Shown in pieces: positions 6,714 through 7,109 of a DNA stretch of 7,109 nucleotides; within the stretch, counting starts at the first letter, position 1; each line of letters opens with the position of its first letter. The stretch is taken from positions 1 through 7,109 of the forward strand of contig JAJZEL010000221.1 of the NCBI GenBank assembly GCA_021828575.1. Direction: 5' to 3'. Origin of the DNA: Pseudomonadota bacterium (GTDB lineage: Bacteria > Pseudomonadota > Gammaproteobacteria > Burkholderiales > Ferrovaceae). The notes under the pieces are model-generated. The model made no database searches. It saw only the letters and a program-made list of their open reading frames with translations, and was not told where the DNA came from. The translations under genes and the position numbers were made by a program.

Positions 6714-7109
6714 TCAATGGGAAGAAGAGACGTTGGCACGGGTTGTGCCACGAATGACTTCAATGGAGCCGGCGGACGATCTTGAAGATGCCGGAGCATT
6801 GCCGGAAATGACGGGTTTGGCAGGAGGCTGTGGTTCCTTGGCCTCTGAAGCCAGCAAATCGGATTTATGAACGCCGTAGGTGACCGCCGGGCTTTTGTCC
6901 ACCTGGTTACGCAGCACCAGGCTCAAGGTGCCAACGCTGCGAGCCAGATCAAGTTTTTCGGCCTGTTGCGGCGTCACTTCCAGGGTGACGGTATTGACCA
7001 CTTTGGCCTTGACGTCATCCTTGACGGATGCATCTTGAGCCACGGCCAGGACCATGATCTGTTGCAGCACGATTTTTGAAACCATGTGGTTTTGCTCGTC
7101 CTGGACATT
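6714..7109 (-). CDS. cpaB: CpaB/RcpC, Tad pilus assembly protein, C-terminal 131 residues, truncated by window edge
   Basis: The frame is open from the right edge (7109) to a TGA at 6716-6714, giving the last 131 residues of CpaB/RcpC, a periplasmic protein with SAF and RcpC domains that supports the RcpA secretin. The visible part shows the typical RcpC region: VSKIVLQQIMVLAVAQD (residues 10-26 of the fragment), VNTVTLEVTPQQAEKLDLA (38-56), GTLSLVLRN (60-68), a Pro/Ala/Ser-rich linker (90-113) and the conserved near-terminal IEVIRGT (116-122). An internal ATG at 7085 is not the start, because the conserved frame continues upstream through codons for VQDEQNH to the edge. The N-terminal membrane anchor and SAF domain are outside the window. 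It is the first visible gene of the operon, so the promoter must lie further upstream. Confidence 0.9.
   Translation of the reverse strand, partial: NVQDEQNHMVSKIVLQQIMVLAVAQDASVKDDVKAKVVNTVTLEVTPQQAEKLDLARSVGTLSLVLRNQVDKSPAVTYGVHKSDLLASEAKEPQPPAKPVISGNAPASSRSSAGSIEVIRGTTRANVSSSH

Noticed and set aside
6703..6717. TTG at 6717 as the rcpA start, giving a TTGA overlap with the cpaB stop
   Set aside because: The stretch before it is pyrimidine-rich without a Shine-Dalgarno, and the ATG four codons later gives a direct signal peptide. Not fully excluded.
7083..7085. ATG at 7085 as the start of a short separate protein
   Set aside because: The same frame is open to the window edge and the conserved CpaB/RcpC region runs through it, so this is an internal Met of a truncated gene.

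Overview
The window is the core of a Tad (tight adherence / Flp) type IVc pilus assembly operon, read entirely on the minus strand, from a Gram-negative bacterium. Base composition is moderate (roughly 50-55% GC by eye). A secretin, a lipobox lipoprotein and a TadZ/CpaE of the KGGxGx(S/T) type fit a proteobacterium. The style of TadZ and of the small lipoprotein looks betaproteobacterial to me, but that is an impression from family knowledge and not a search result.

In transcription order (right to left) the genes are: the C-terminal part of cpaB/rcpC (cut by the right edge), the outer-membrane secretin rcpA/cpaC, a 106-residue lipoprotein in the rcpB/cpaD position, tadZ/cpaE, the secretion ATPase tadA/cpaF, the inner-membrane platform genes tadB and tadC, and the start of a GT87-type (DUF2029) membrane glycosyltransferase cut by the left edge. 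Every junction is an overlap or a gap of at most 27 nt. The window therefore has no room for an internal promoter or terminator, no stretch above 300 bases without a gene, and no RNA gene, mobile element, repeat array or CRISPR that I can see.

Together the products form one machine. TadZ localises it, TadA hydrolyses ATP to drive TadB/TadC in the inner membrane, and RcpC, RcpA and the lipoprotein make and support the outer-membrane channel. The Flp pilin, prepilin peptidase, TadV, TadD and the TadE/F/G pseudopilins are not in the window. They would have to lie beyond either edge or elsewhere in the genome.

Three points go beyond a routine tad locus. First, a polyprenol-phosphate-dependent type glycosyltransferase follows tadC after 12 nt, from a GTG start, where tadD is often found; it may modify the pilus or envelope. 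Second, six consecutive genes from the lipoprotein to the glycosyltransferase share one reading frame, and three neighbouring genes end in TAG. The tadB/tadC pair is separated by only a TAG and five sense codons. Third, the lipoprotein is small and poorly characterised and is a good candidate for a secretin-assisting factor. I found no clear sign of a wholly new system; the glycosyltransferase linkage is the best lead.
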